A stretch of DNA of 64,000 bases from Paenibacillus lemnae (GTDB lineage: Bacteria > Bacillota > Bacilli > Paenibacillales > Paenibacillaceae), in contig NZ_JABBPN010000002.1 in NCBI RefSeq assembly GCF_012933385.1, positions 345,366-409,365 of the forward strand, in the 5' to 3' direction. Under the pieces are notes generated by a model. That model saw only the letters and a program-made list of their open reading frames with translations. It ran no database searches and was not told the DNA's origin. This document shows positions 10,222 to 18,792 of this stretch, piece after piece. A program made the translations under genes and the position numbers. Position 1 is the first letter of the stretch. Each line of letters opens with the position of its first letter.

Positions 10222-10515
10222 AAAAAACCTCCCGTCTCCAGCGTATAACGCTAGGGACGAGAGGTTGTTTCCCGTGGTACCACCCTAGTTAGTGAAAGGC
10301 ATACTTTGCCTTACACTCACTCTGTCACCTATATCGCAGGTGAGACGACCATGCTTCTTCAGCCGATCCATAAACATGTGCTGCAGCAGCACAGATATCC
10401 GCCAAATTGACATCGTTACTCCGAGGTGAGTTCATTTCTGTCGTCAACCGGCTTGCAGCAACCGCCGGCTCTCTGGGTAACGAGCATGAAACTAATTGTC
10501 CTCATCATCGCATAA
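10222..10515 (-). promoter_or_regulatory. T-box riboswitch, leucine specifier (CUC), leuS leader
   Basis: The minus-strand leader carries the T-box core AGGGTGGTACCACGG (10288-10274), which binds the tRNA acceptor end, followed by a terminator hairpin (AACCTC...GAGGTT with seven T, about 10268-10222). Upstream, GAACTCACCTCGGAG is the specifier loop: CTC at 10430-10428 is a leucine codon, which matches leuS. Uncharged tRNA-Leu would stabilise the antiterminator and allow leuS transcription. The family is well established. Confidence 0.95.
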
Positions 10516-10536
10516 TATTTTAAATTGAATGTCGAT

Positions 10537-10565
10537 ATTATATCGAATATTGCTGGCTAAGTCAA
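10537..10565 (-). promoter_or_regulatory. SigA-type promoter of the leuS T-box transcript
   Basis: On the minus strand TTGACT (10565-10560), 17 bp, TATAAT (10542-10537). The -35 box overlaps the final codons and stop of the upstream AraC gene. Confidence 0.8.
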
Positions 10566-11426
10566 TGTGGAAATGCGGCTGTTCCGGTATTCATCGGGAC
10601 TTACACCTACCATGTCCTTGAACATTCGGCTAAAGTGAGCCAGGTGATTAAAACCTGCTGCACGCCCGGCTTCTGTCACAGACATTTCGGGATGGAGCCA
10701 GAGCAGGATTTTGGCTTGATTGATTCTACGGCTGTACACATATTTCAATACGGTTGTCCCTGTTACCTCTTTAAAAATGGAAGAGAGATACGGTTTGGAA
10801 AGATGCACAATCTGAGCAATGTCATCCAGCGTAATATTCTGATCATAATGATGCTCTACGAATGATATCACATGCTGGACATGGCGTTCTTTCTCAGAAT
10901 ACTCTGACTGCGCTACCGTCGTTTCCGAACAAATGTCCGCAATATACAGCAGCAGATCCGCCAGGCGAAGCCCGCGTCTCTCATTATGATGGCCGGAAGG
11001 TGATAGTGAGAGACGATTTAGTTCCACTAGCATTCGTTCAAACTCCTCACGTTCTGCTCCGGCCAACGTCAATCTAAGGTTGCTGAGCTGCTGAAATGGA
11101 GTCAATGCTTTGGCCGACAGCGCGGGACTGAGCCACTGATCCAAAATCCCAGGATCAAAATGAATAATACTGCGTACATAGCGGGCATCGGGCTCAATAT
11201 GCGGACAATGAAGGGTCAGGCCGTTCATCAACAAGAGGTCCCCGGGCTGCAGTACGTAGATTCGATCACCGATCAGATATGTACAAGTCCCTTCATGAAA
11301 GTAAAAAATTTCATGCGAGGGATGAGAGTGGAAAATACCGCTTTCAATGAGGTAGTCACTCCGGTAAGAATAGCTATAAGGCTGACGTGTCAGCTGGTGT
11401 TCATGTATAAGGAACCCCGGTTTCAT
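10557..11426 (-). CDS. AraC-family transcriptional regulator
   Basis: 289 residues. The N-terminal part is a cupin-like ligand/dimerisation domain (HSHPSHEIFYFHEGTCTYLI). The C-terminal 100 residues have the two AraC helix-turn-helix motifs (ITLDDIAQIVHLSKPYLSSIF and MSVTEAGRAAGFNHLAHFSRMF). An AAAGGGG ribosome site sits upstream of the ATG. It is the last gene of a minus-strand group with two Gfo/Idh/MocA oxidoreductases and a TIM-barrel isomerase and probably controls that cassette in response to their sugar. The effector is unknown. Confidence 0.9.
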   Translation of the reverse strand: MKPGFLIHEHQLTRQPYSYSYRSDYLIESGIFHSHPSHEIFYFHEGTCTYLIGDRIYVLQPGDLLLMNGLTLHCPHIEPDARYVRSIIHFDPGILDQWLSPALSAKALTPFQQLSNLRLTLAGAEREEFERMLVELNRLSLSPSGHHNERRGLRLADLLLYIADICSETTVAQSEYSEKERHVQHVISFVEHHYDQNITLDDIAQIVHLSKPYLSSIFKEVTGTTVLKYVYSRRINQAKILLWLHPEMSVTEAGRAAGFNHLAHFSRMFKDMVGVSPDEYRNSRISTLT

Positions 11427-11478
11427 AAGAGTTTTCCCCTTTGCGCTCCATGGATTCCTTATAGTATAAACGAATATG

Positions 11479-12552
11479 TTACTGAATACGAACCGCCTGC
11501 TGCTGCGCCATCACACATAATTCTCCCGCCTTGAAGGCATGCTCCTGCGTCATGGCGCGTTCCGTTCGCTCCAGACAATCCAGAATCAGTTCACCGAAGA
11601 AAGGAAACCCTACTTTTCCGCTGAGCTCCATATGATACTCTCCGCTGCCGTTGACGAGATACAGATGATCCCCCTGCGGGCTGCGGGCAATATCAATGTA
11701 TTTTCTGAGCTCGATGTACCCTTCGGTCCCCAAGATAAACGTCCTGCCGTCTCCCCATGTGCCAAGACCATCTGGGGTCAGCCAGTCTACTCGGAAGTAG
11801 TTGGTCGCACCATTGTCCCCAATCAGCGTGGCATCTCCAAAATCTTCTAGCTCCGGATACTGCGGGCTGTTGTAATTCGCCACCTTGCTGCTGGCTACAG
11901 CAGCATCCTTGCATCCCGCATAGAACAGGAACTGTTCGATCTGATGCGAGCCGATATCACACAGTATGCCCCCGTACATTTCGCGTTTGAAAAACCAATC
12001 TGGACGCTGGGAGGCATTCAGCCGATGCGGACCGGTACCCATAACCTGAACTACTCTGCCGATCGCTCCATCCTGAATGAGATGGCCTGCATGAACAGCG
12101 CTTTCCACATGCAGCCTTTCACTGTAATACACCATGTATTTCTGTCCGGTTTCCGATGCCTTGGCCCGTGCCTGATTGACCTGTTCCAGTGTAGTAAAAG
12201 GAGTCTTATCGGTAAAATAGTCTTTGGCATGCGACATAACTTTGAGTCCAAGCTCGCAACGCAGTGACGGGATCGCCGCTGCGGCTACTAGCCGAACTTC
12301 CTGGTCCTGCAGAATCTCATCTTCAGAAGAAGCGGCAGTGACCTGAGGGTATTTTTCACAGAACGCTTGAACCTTGTCAGGATCGGGGTCATACACCCAC
12401 TTCAATGTCGCACCTGCCTCCACCAGTCCGTTGCACATGCCGTAAATATGTCCGTGATCCAGGGCCATAGCTGCAAATACAAATTCACCGGGCCCTACAA
12501 CAGGCTGAGATTTACCAGATGGTGCATACATCATACCGTTACTTCGATTCAT
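11479..12552 (-). CDS. Gfo/Idh/MocA-family oxidoreductase (divergent)
   Basis: 357 residues, same fold family as inositol dehydrogenase and glucose-fructose oxidoreductase. The N-terminal dinucleotide-binding half is atypical: it begins FVFAAMALDHGHIYGMCNGL instead of a clean GxGxxG, and the usual EKP motif reads DKTP (about residue 117). The C-terminal half has the beta-sheet substrate domain (GGILCDIGSHQIEQFLFYAG). It probably oxidises or epimerises a sugar or polyol with NAD(H). It is 18 bp downstream of a second family member, suggesting a multi-step conversion. Substrate is not identifiable. Confidence 0.8.
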   Translation of the reverse strand: MNRSNGMMYAPSGKSQPVVGPGEFVFAAMALDHGHIYGMCNGLVEAGATLKWVYDPDPDKVQAFCEKYPQVTAASSEDEILQDQEVRLVAAAAIPSLRCELGLKVMSHAKDYFTDKTPFTTLEQVNQARAKASETGQKYMVYYSERLHVESAVHAGHLIQDGAIGRVVQVMGTGPHRLNASQRPDWFFKREMYGGILCDIGSHQIEQFLFYAGCKDAAVASSKVANYNSPQYPELEDFGDATLIGDNGATNYFRVDWLTPDGLGTWGDGRTFILGTEGYIELRKYIDIARSPQGDHLYLVNGSGEYHMELSGKVGFPFFGELILDCLERTERAMTQEHAFKAGELCVMAQQQAVRIQ

Positions 12553-12570
12553 TATCGAAACCTCCCATTT

Positions 12571-13737
12571 CTATACAAAAGATTTGGACATATCCACTTC
12601 CGGTCCCGTGTCCCTTACGGTCTTCTGATACGTTGAATGCTGAATGACCTCCTGCAGCTTTTCATAATAAAGATCCTCATCGATCGGCAGCTCGACCCAG
12701 TCATCCAGCCAGGTGGATAAATGCATGCTGTTAGAGAGTGTCAACCCGTGAATACCTTCTTCCCCAGGCGCAATCAGTGGAGTACCATGCAGTATGGCAT
12801 CTGTGAAATTTTGCAGTATACCGTCATGCTGTGTATTCTCTCCTGTGATCGGTACCTCACACTTCCAGCACTCCGGCTGGCCGAACTTGCCCTCAAAATT
12901 TTTATTGAATTCCGGCTCTGGAACCCGCAGCCGCGAGAATGAGAGCTTGTCGTTCTCTAGGACAATTTTCCCCCGGGTGCCTGTCACTTCAAAACGTGTC
13001 GTTCCCGGTGCCTCTCCAGTCGTCGTTATAAAAACAGCAGTTGCGCCGTTTTCATATTCCGCATAAGCCGTGACATCGTCCTCTACCTCAATATTGCGAT
13101 ATTTTCCGAAAGAACAGAAGGCTCTCATGCGCTTCGGCATCATCCCGGTCACCCACTGCCACAAGTCCAGCTGATGCGGAGACTGGTTCACCAGCACACC
13201 GCCGCCCTCACCGGCCCAGGTTGCACGCCAGCCTCCGGAGTCATAGTAGCTCTGGGAACGGTACCACTCGGTTACGATATAATTCATCCTGCGGATCTCA
13301 CCCAGCTCACCATCTGCAATCAGTTCCCGCAGCTTTTGATACAGCGGGTTGCATCGCTGATTGTACATAATGGAGAACACCTTGCCGCTGTCTTGCGCGG
13401 CTTCGTTCATTTCACGAACCTGTTTCGTATACACACCGGCCGGTTTCTCAATCAATACATGCAGTCCCTGCTGGAATGCAAAAATCGCTTCCTTGGGATG
13501 ATCATAATGAGGTGTGGCAATGATGACCGCATCGATTTCACCGGAGGACATCATCTTCCGGGCATCGCCCCAGATTTTCACATCCTGTGGCAGTTCTGCT
13601 TTAGCCATATCCTGCTTTTGCTGCTGCATATCGCATACGGCCGTCAATTGAGCCCCTTTTATACGGCCTTCAGCCAGAGAACGGGAATGACTGTACCCCA
13701 TTCCAAGACCAATAACCCCTACTCTTACCTTGTCCAC
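12571..13737 (-). CDS. Gfo/Idh/MocA-family oxidoreductase
   Basis: 388 residues. The N-terminus has a Rossmann motif (VRVGVIGLGMGYSHSRSL) and the family motif EKPAGV (about residues 97-102), whose Lys is normally catalytic. The C-terminal domain has GGGVLVNQSPHQLDLWQW, including the usual H-x2-D pair. Expected activity is NAD(P)-dependent oxidation of a sugar or sugar alcohol. It lies between the TIM-barrel gene and the second oxidoreductase on the same strand with short gaps, so the three are probably one transcript. Confidence 0.88.
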   Translation of the reverse strand: MDKVRVGVIGLGMGYSHSRSLAEGRIKGAQLTAVCDMQQQKQDMAKAELPQDVKIWGDARKMMSSGEIDAVIIATPHYDHPKEAIFAFQQGLHVLIEKPAGVYTKQVREMNEAAQDSGKVFSIMYNQRCNPLYQKLRELIADGELGEIRRMNYIVTEWYRSQSYYDSGGWRATWAGEGGGVLVNQSPHQLDLWQWVTGMMPKRMRAFCSFGKYRNIEVEDDVTAYAEYENGATAVFITTTGEAPGTTRFEVTGTRGKIVLENDKLSFSRLRVPEPEFNKNFEGKFGQPECWKCEVPITGENTQHDGILQNFTDAILHGTPLIAPGEEGIHGLTLSNSMHLSTWLDDWVELPIDEDLYYEKLQEVIQHSTYQKTVRDTGPEVDMSKSFV

Positions 13738-13782
13738 GGTATGATCCTCCTTGAATGAATTTATTTAGAGTCTATATTTATG

Positions 13783-14634
13783 TTATGCCGACCACTCTTT
13801 CATCTGCTCAACAATCGATTTCATCATGTCCGGTGAGGCAAGTGTGCCGCTGAAATCTTCAATTCCGAAATATCCGTCATACCCAACGGATTTCAGATCG
13901 GCCAGAACCTGCGGCCAGGATACAGCACCCTGGGCCAGGGGTGACCAATCCTGTTTCCATTCTGTACGGTCACCCTCTCCTGTTATGGAGCTCACGTGTG
14001 CGGCATTTTTGACATGGACGTGGGCCAGGTATGGACCCAGCAGTTCCAGTCCCATTTTGTAATTTTCATAACCTTCATATACCATATTGCCGGGATCGTA
14101 CAGCACACCGATATGTTCGGGATTAAATTGCGACACCAAGCGGTGAGCCAGTGAGGCACTTGGTGCAATGGTATTGTGATGTGTTTCTACCAGTGCTTTC
14201 ACGCCATACTCCGCTGCCAGGCCTTCAACCTGAGCCAGATATTCTTTACACTGATGGAATAAGGTATTGTAATTCGCACTACGATCATAAGCCGGAACCC
14301 CTGCCCGAATATAATCTGCGCCCAGAAGCTGGGCTGCCCGCAGCACACGGCGTGTATTTTCGATATCTCCACATGAGAGGTAAGGGACTACCGCAAGCGT
14401 TCGGATATTTTCCTTTTCAGCGATCTGTTTGAATGTCAGCCACTCTTCCTCACTTCCTGCAGGATCGATCGAGCAGCGGTTATGCCGCCAGTACGATGGT
14501 TCCTCCTGTAATGCATCTTGAGGAATCTCTTTAAACCGCCATTCCACTGCCTCAACTCCTGCCTCTCTGGCGGAAGTAACCAGCTGTTCCGGGCTTAGCT
14601 CCGGTGTCGAAACGGTAAATATCGAAAACTTCAT
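13783..14634 (-). CDS. Sugar phosphate isomerase/epimerase-like TIM barrel
   Basis: 283 residues of the xylose isomerase-like TIM-barrel family. Seen motifs are VETHHNT (about 165), GVLYDPGNMVYEG (about 193), HVHVKNAA and the final GYFGIEDFSG, which supply the metal-binding His/Asp/Glu residues of the family. The start follows a strong AAGGAGAGG ribosome site. It is the first gene of the four-gene cassette and has a cre-like site about 40 bp upstream. Family members include IolE/IolI-like enzymes, but the exact reaction cannot be assigned. Confidence 0.85.
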   Translation of the reverse strand: MKFSIFTVSTPELSPEQLVTSAREAGVEAVEWRFKEIPQDALQEEPSYWRHNRCSIDPAGSEEEWLTFKQIAEKENIRTLAVVPYLSCGDIENTRRVLRAAQLLGADYIRAGVPAYDRSANYNTLFHQCKEYLAQVEGLAAEYGVKALVETHHNTIAPSASLAHRLVSQFNPEHIGVLYDPGNMVYEGYENYKMGLELLGPYLAHVHVKNAAHVSSITGEGDRTEWKQDWSPLAQGAVSWPQVLADLKSVGYDGYFGIEDFSGTLASPDMMKSIVEQMKEWSA

Positions 14635-14673
14635 TTGATCCTCTCCTTAAGGTTAGCTTATGTAAAGCACCAG

Positions 14674-14689
14674 TTGCAATCGCTTCCAA
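14674..14689 (-). promoter_or_regulatory. Candidate CcpA cre site
   Basis: On the minus strand TTGGAAGCGATTGCAA fits the cre consensus WTGNNARCGNWWWCAW at all but one position and is nearly palindromic. It lies 40 bp upstream of the TIM-barrel start, which would give carbon catabolite repression of the cassette. Confidence 0.6.
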
Positions 14690-15184
14690 TTTCATTCACA
14701 TTCAGTTTACCACAAGACAGAATAGAGGAACTATGGCTGCATCCTGTTACCTTAACCTCAGTCAAATCAATATTGAAATAAGGGAGTTACAGGCAAACGG
14801 ACTCTGAAAAAACATCCCGCGGACGAAGCGCGTAACTTGCGAAACATGCAAACAAGCGAAACTTGCGAAACATTTCTCCCGTCGCTGTTGTGCTCATTAA
14901 ACTCAGCTAAAATAAGCTTGAAATTCAGGCTTATTTCTCCCATTTTGTCTGTTAAGAACACTTTAAGCCTGAAAATCAGTCTTAAATTATCTGAAAACGT
15001 TACCATAACCCGAAAATGGATGTAAAGTGAAATATAAGCCTGAAAAACAATCTTATGGATCCAAAAGCTTCTGTTTTTCTCAAAATAAGCTTGGAAAACA
15101 ATCTTAAACTATCACATGCTGACACTGGGGTCGCTCGTTCGCACTCGCAGAGCAATGTCACATCTTGGCACGAACACCAAATAG
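14690..15184. repeat. Repeat-rich non-coding spacer: 9-bp tandem units and four 21-bp palindromic units
   Basis: No credible gene in this stretch. Positions 14830-14873 hold five tandem units of 8-9 bp (GCGTAACTT, GCGAAACAT, GCAAACAA, GCGAAACTT, GCGAAACAT). Four 21-bp units follow at 14913, 14964, 15035 and 15086; each begins TAAGCYTG and ends CTTA, and the first is a near-perfect palindrome (arms TAAGCTTGAA / TTCAGGCTTA). Start-to-start distances are 51, 71 and 51 bp. The same 21-bp unit recurs at 36876-36896 beside another 9-bp array. Function unknown. Confidence 0.85.
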
Positions 15185-15213
15185 AAAAAGGCCAACCAGA
15201 ATACTGGCTGACC
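15185..15213 (-). terminator. Terminator after yqeM
   Basis: On the minus strand GGTCAGCCAG pairs (with G-T pairs) to CTGGTTGGCC over a 4-nt loop and is followed by five T. It lies 16 bp after the yqeM stop and probably ends the long yqeG-yqeM transcript. Confidence 0.8.
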
Positions 15214-15228
15214 GTGTTGTTTCTATGA

Positions 15229-16020
15229 TTATTTTACAGCTACATAAAACAGACGCCGGGCGTTTTCTCCAGCTTCAACCCATTCGAAATCGGCGTAGCA
15301 CTGCACATCCCGGAATCCCGCTTTTGTCAGCTCCACTTTCATCCACTGCGGATCATACCCCCGCTGAACATGACTTTCTTCGAAACGGCGGTATATCGAC
15401 CGGTCCTGTTCATCTCGCGCAAATATGGATAGATGATGTTCAATCTCACACCGCGGGCCATCCAGCTCACATGTCCAGATGTACGATACCCTCGGATCAT
15501 CGAGAACAAACGGCTGCTCCTCATCATACCGGATCAGTGTGTTAGGATGATGCACATCAAACAGAAATGTGCCCCCCTCGTTCAATCCCTTATATGTACG
15601 CTGAAATGCTGCCCGAATATCCTCTTCTTCCAGCAGGTAATTGAAGCAGTCGCAGAACGAAATTACGGCATCGACAGGCTCCGGCAGTTCCCACTCCCTG
15701 ATATCCTGCTGAACCCAACGGATGCTGCCTTCCCTGAAGAACCTTCCCCCCTGCGGGGTTTCTTCCAGTTTGCGTCTTGCAATGGACAGCATGTCAGCCG
15801 ACAGATCAATCCCAGTCACCTGAAATCCGGATTTAACCAAAGGAATCGTAATACTTCCTGTCCCGCATCCCAGTTCCGCCACACTCGCCGGCATTCCATG
15901 CTTTTCCCAGGCCGTCCGAGCAAATCGGAGCCATTCCGGGTATGGCATATCTTCCATCAGTTGATCATAAACGTATGCAAATTTGCGGTAAGACAACATG
16001 CTGATACCACTTCCTGACAC
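15229..16020 (-). CDS. yqeM: YqeM-type class I SAM-dependent methyltransferase
   Basis: 263 residues. It has the Rossmann-like methyltransferase fold with SAM-binding motif I VAELGCGTGSITIPL (about residues 42-56), an acidic loop at VTGIDLSADML and the post-motif region AVISFCDCFNYLLEEE. YqeM is conserved at this place downstream of rsfS in firmicutes; its substrate is not known. Here cvfB has come between rsfS and yqeM. It is the last gene of the operon, followed by a terminator and then the repeat spacer. Confidence 0.87.
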   Translation of the reverse strand: MSGSGISMLSYRKFAYVYDQLMEDMPYPEWLRFARTAWEKHGMPASVAELGCGTGSITIPLVKSGFQVTGIDLSADMLSIARRKLEETPQGGRFFREGSIRWVQQDIREWELPEPVDAVISFCDCFNYLLEEEDIRAAFQRTYKGLNEGGTFLFDVHHPNTLIRYDEEQPFVLDDPRVSYIWTCELDGPRCEIEHHLSIFARDEQDRSIYRRFEESHVQRGYDPQWMKVELTKAGFRDVQCYADFEWVEAGENARRLFYVAVK

Positions 16021-16039
16021 TTGTGCTTATTGTTTCTGA

Positions 16040-16948
16040 TTACTCTTCCGGGACGGAATTTGCTGCATCATTACGCTGAACCAAATACGTCCAGTTTTCC
16101 TTCTGAGTGACCAGTCCATCCTTCATCAGCTTGCCCAATGCCCGTTTAAAAGCCGATTTGCTGATGCCGAATCGCTGCTTGATAATATCCGGCGGGGTAG
16201 CATCTGAGTAAGGCATCCCACCGCCCGGACGCTCTTTCAAAAAAGCAAGCAGCCGGTCCGCATCATCTGTGCGTCCGACTTCCTTTCGCGGAACCATGGA
16301 CAGATTGACACGTCCGTCCTCCCGGAGGTGACTGACACGCACCTTCACTTCTTCACCCAATCGCAGCATCCGGGTTCGCTCGGAAGAATGGATCATGCCA
16401 ATAGCCCCGAAGCCCAGCACACCTCCATCTACAACCACAAAAGTTCCCATCTGCAGGGGCTTGTACACCCTTGCCGTAAACCATTCATTCAGCCAGGAAG
16501 CAGGGGCATGAAATGCGAGAGGCACAAGCTCTTGTTCCCCTGCCAGTCTGGCCCGCAGACGTCCCTGCTTATCATGTTCCATCATGACGTAAACCTGATC
16601 CCCTACTTGAGGATGAAGCTCCTTTAACTCCGGGAGTTCACGGATGGGCAGCAGCAGCTGCCGGCCAAGCCCCATCTCAAGGAAGCAGCCCAGCCGTGGA
16701 TGAACATCAGCCACCATCAGCAGGGCGGTCTCACCCAGTGTCAAATAAGGCTTCTTCATCGTTGCCGCCAGCCGGTCTTCTGTATCGAAGAAGATAAACA
16801 CTTCTACAGCTTCACCCGCTGTGATCTCCCGGGTCAATTCCGTATAGTGAAGCAGAACATCGCGATCTCCTCCGTCAAGAAAAAAACCATACGGAGACAC
16901 TTCACGGGAAACTTCCAGTTCCACGATCGTTCCGGCGATCAAACTCAT
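16040..16948 (-). CDS. cvfB: CvfB/YitL-type S1-like RNA-binding protein
   Basis: 302 residues. It begins MSLIAGTIVELEVSREVSPYG and contains several S1-like beta-barrel segments (about 1-65, 70-135, 150-215), then a C-terminal winged-helix-like part (PPDIIKQRFGISKSAFKRALGKLMKDG). CvfB proteins bind RNA and influence gene expression post-transcriptionally in staphylococci. The start codon overlaps the rsfS stop as ATGA, so the two are translationally coupled. Family assignment is strong; the role in this organism is inferred. Confidence 0.85.
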   Translation of the reverse strand: MSLIAGTIVELEVSREVSPYGFFLDGGDRDVLLHYTELTREITAGEAVEVFIFFDTEDRLAATMKKPYLTLGETALLMVADVHPRLGCFLEMGLGRQLLLPIRELPELKELHPQVGDQVYVMMEHDKQGRLRARLAGEQELVPLAFHAPASWLNEWFTARVYKPLQMGTFVVVDGGVLGFGAIGMIHSSERTRMLRLGEEVKVRVSHLREDGRVNLSMVPRKEVGRTDDADRLLAFLKERPGGGMPYSDATPPDIIKQRFGISKSAFKRALGKLMKDGLVTQKENWTYLVQRNDAANSVPEE

Positions 16949-17289
16949 ACGTTCTCCACCACTTTGGCGTCAGACCATAAGCGTTCGATGTTGTAATATT
17001 CCCGCTCATCACGGTGGAAAATATGCACAACAACGTCTCCCAGATCGAGCAGTACCCAACGGGCAGCATCCATGCCTTCGATCCGAACGGGAATACCGGC
17101 ATCATGGGCACGTTTACGAACTTCGGTCGCAATGGCCTGCACCTGGGTATCGGAGTTACCGTGACAAATCACAAAGTAATCCGCCACCAGCGAGATGCCT
17201 TTCAAATCCAATGCCACAATATTCATGGCTTTTTTATCTTCTGCGCCTGCAATGGCAGTATTCAATAATTGCTGTGGTGTTATGGTCAT
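16945..17289 (-). CDS. rsfS: Ribosomal silencing factor RsfS
   Basis: 114 residues, full length for RsfS (YqeL/Iojap family). Characteristic sequence: NIVALDLKGISLVADYFVICHGNSDTQVQAIA and GMDAARWVLLDLGDVVVHIFHRDEREYYNIERLWSDA. It binds uL14 on the 50S subunit and blocks subunit joining when nutrients are scarce. It overlaps yqeK upstream and cvfB downstream by 4 bp each, showing tight operon organisation. Confidence 0.95.
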   Translation of the reverse strand: MTITPQQLLNTAIAGAEDKKAMNIVALDLKGISLVADYFVICHGNSDTQVQAIATEVRKRAHDAGIPVRIEGMDAARWVLLDLGDVVVHIFHRDEREYYNIERLWSDAKVVENV

Positions 17290-17864
17290 ATATTCTCCTC
17301 CAATTGCTTAATCAAATCATTACGTGACAATACCGTGAGCGGATAAATGATTTGCTTTCTGGCTATCAAGTGGCTGATGGTGGAATCAAATCCGCCGGCA
17401 AGCGCCCCTTCAAGGCTATGTTGGGCCAGTTCGCGCAAATTATGCACACCAGGAAAATCCCGCCCCGGTTCGATGTAATCGGCAAGACAAACCACCTTGT
17501 CCAGCAAGGTCATTCCCACCCTGCCGGATGTATGATAACGAATGGCATCCAGGATCTCCGGATCTGTAATTCCGTAAACTTCCCTTGCGGTAAAAGCGCC
17601 GACCTCGGCATGCCACAGCTGCTTGTCATGCAGAAGCAGCTCATCGTTGAGTTTATGCTCAACCAGAATGTTTCTCATCTTCTCAATCGTCCAGTATTTA
17701 GAAACATCATGCAGTATAGCTGCGAGATCGGCTTTTACTGGATCCGCTCCATATCGCCTTGCCAGTTGAACAGCAGTCTCCATCACGCCCAGCGTGTGAG
17801 TCCACCGCTTTTCCGGCATCTGAGCAGATACAGCTTCAATCAGCTGTTCCCGATTGTACTCCAT
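17286..17864 (-). CDS. yqeK: YqeK HD-domain hydrolase (bis(5'-nucleosyl)-tetraphosphatase type)
   Basis: 192 residues from the ATG at 17864, chosen because AAGGAG lies 9 nt upstream; a longer frame to 17891 lacks a good ribosome site. HD-domain ligands are visible: RWTHTLGVMETA (first His), ILHDVSKYW (His-Asp), LWHAEVGA and IRYHTSG (further His), and CLADYIEPGRD (last Asp). YqeK proteins hydrolyse diadenosine tetraphosphate symmetrically. The 5' end overlaps nadD by 29 bp and the 3' end overlaps rsfS by 4 bp. Confidence 0.92.
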   Translation of the reverse strand: MEYNREQLIEAVSAQMPEKRWTHTLGVMETAVQLARRYGADPVKADLAAILHDVSKYWTIEKMRNILVEHKLNDELLLHDKQLWHAEVGAFTAREVYGITDPEILDAIRYHTSGRVGMTLLDKVVCLADYIEPGRDFPGVHNLRELAQHSLEGALAGGFDSTISHLIARKQIIYPLTVLSRNDLIKQLEENI

Positions 17865-18438
17865 AGATCCCGCTCCTTGATATATATTCATAAACCGGAT
17901 CCGGCACCATATAACGGATCGACTCCCCGTTCTCCGCCTTATGGCGGATGTCTGAAGAAGAGATATCCAGCATCGGCATGTCCACTATATGAACACGACG
18001 CTTAAGGAAATCCGGCAGCTGCTCAGTATCGAGCGGGGAACCTGGACGGTTCAAACCAATAAAGCTCAGCATATCGGCCAATTCCTGAATTCTATTCCAC
18101 TTCGGGAGGTAATTCACCATATCGGCTCCGATAATGAAATGGAAATCATGTTCCGGCCATTCCTTTTTGAGATCCCGGATCGTATCCACGGTATAGGAAA
18201 CGCCTTGACGCTTAACTTCCACGTCCAGCAGGCGAAAGTGAGGATTTGAGGATATTGCCTTCTCTGTCATGTCTAAACGCATTTCTCCCGTAACGCCTGC
18301 CTGCTGTTTATGCGGCGGAGTATGGCTTGGCATAAACCACACTTCCTCCAGTCCACATGCGTCCCTCGCTGCCTCTGCAGCCATAAGATGGCCAATGTGA
18401 ATCGGGTCGAACGTTCCTCCCATGATACCTGTCTTCAT
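17836..18438 (-). CDS. nadD: Nicotinate-nucleotide adenylyltransferase
   Basis: 200 residues. The nucleotidyltransferase signature GGTFDPIHIGHL (residues 7-18) and the C-terminal ISSSDIR motif are intact. It converts nicotinate mononucleotide and ATP to deamido-NAD in NAD synthesis. Length and motif placement are normal. It lies between yhbY and yqeK in the conserved firmicute order, with a short gap upstream and a 29-bp overlap downstream. Confidence 0.96.
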   Translation of the reverse strand: MKTGIMGGTFDPIHIGHLMAAEAARDACGLEEVWFMPSHTPPHKQQAGVTGEMRLDMTEKAISSNPHFRLLDVEVKRQGVSYTVDTIRDLKKEWPEHDFHFIIGADMVNYLPKWNRIQELADMLSFIGLNRPGSPLDTEQLPDFLKRRVHIVDMPMLDISSSDIRHKAENGESIRYMVPDPVYEYISRSGIYGVQSGTAD

Positions 18439-18453
18439 CCGGATTCCTCCTTA

Positions 18454-18744
18454 TTAAGGAAGCTCGATCGTTTTGTAGTCCCGAGACTCCTTATAAAGTA
18501 CAATGGTTTTCCCGATAACCTGTACCAGCTCTGCACCGGTTCCTTCCACCAGTTCATTCGCGATCTCACGCGGATCCTCCAGGCAGTTGTTAAGCACCGA
18601 GACTTTCAAAAGTTCCCGCTTTTCAATTGCTTCGTTAATATGGCGGATCAAATGCTCGTTGCTCCCACCTTTTCCGACTTGAAAAACCGGATCCAGATGA
18701 TGCGCGAGTGAACGTAAATGTCTTTTTTGCTTACCTGTCAGCAT
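18454..18744 (-). CDS. yhbY: YhbY/YqeI KH-like RNA-binding protein
   Basis: 96 residues covering one CRS1-YhbY domain: LTGKQKRHLRSLAHHLDPVFQVGKGG with the GKGG loop, ending KTIVLYKESRDYKTIELP. These proteins bind pre-50S ribosomal particles. It lies between aroE and nadD as in Bacillus. No anomalies. Confidence 0.94.
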   Translation of the reverse strand: MLTGKQKRHLRSLAHHLDPVFQVGKGGSNEHLIRHINEAIEKRELLKVSVLNNCLEDPREIANELVEGTGAELVQVIGKTIVLYKESRDYKTIELP

Positions 18745-18792
18745 GCTATGTCATGACTCCCTTATATGGTTTAAATGTACGTCTGGAAAATC

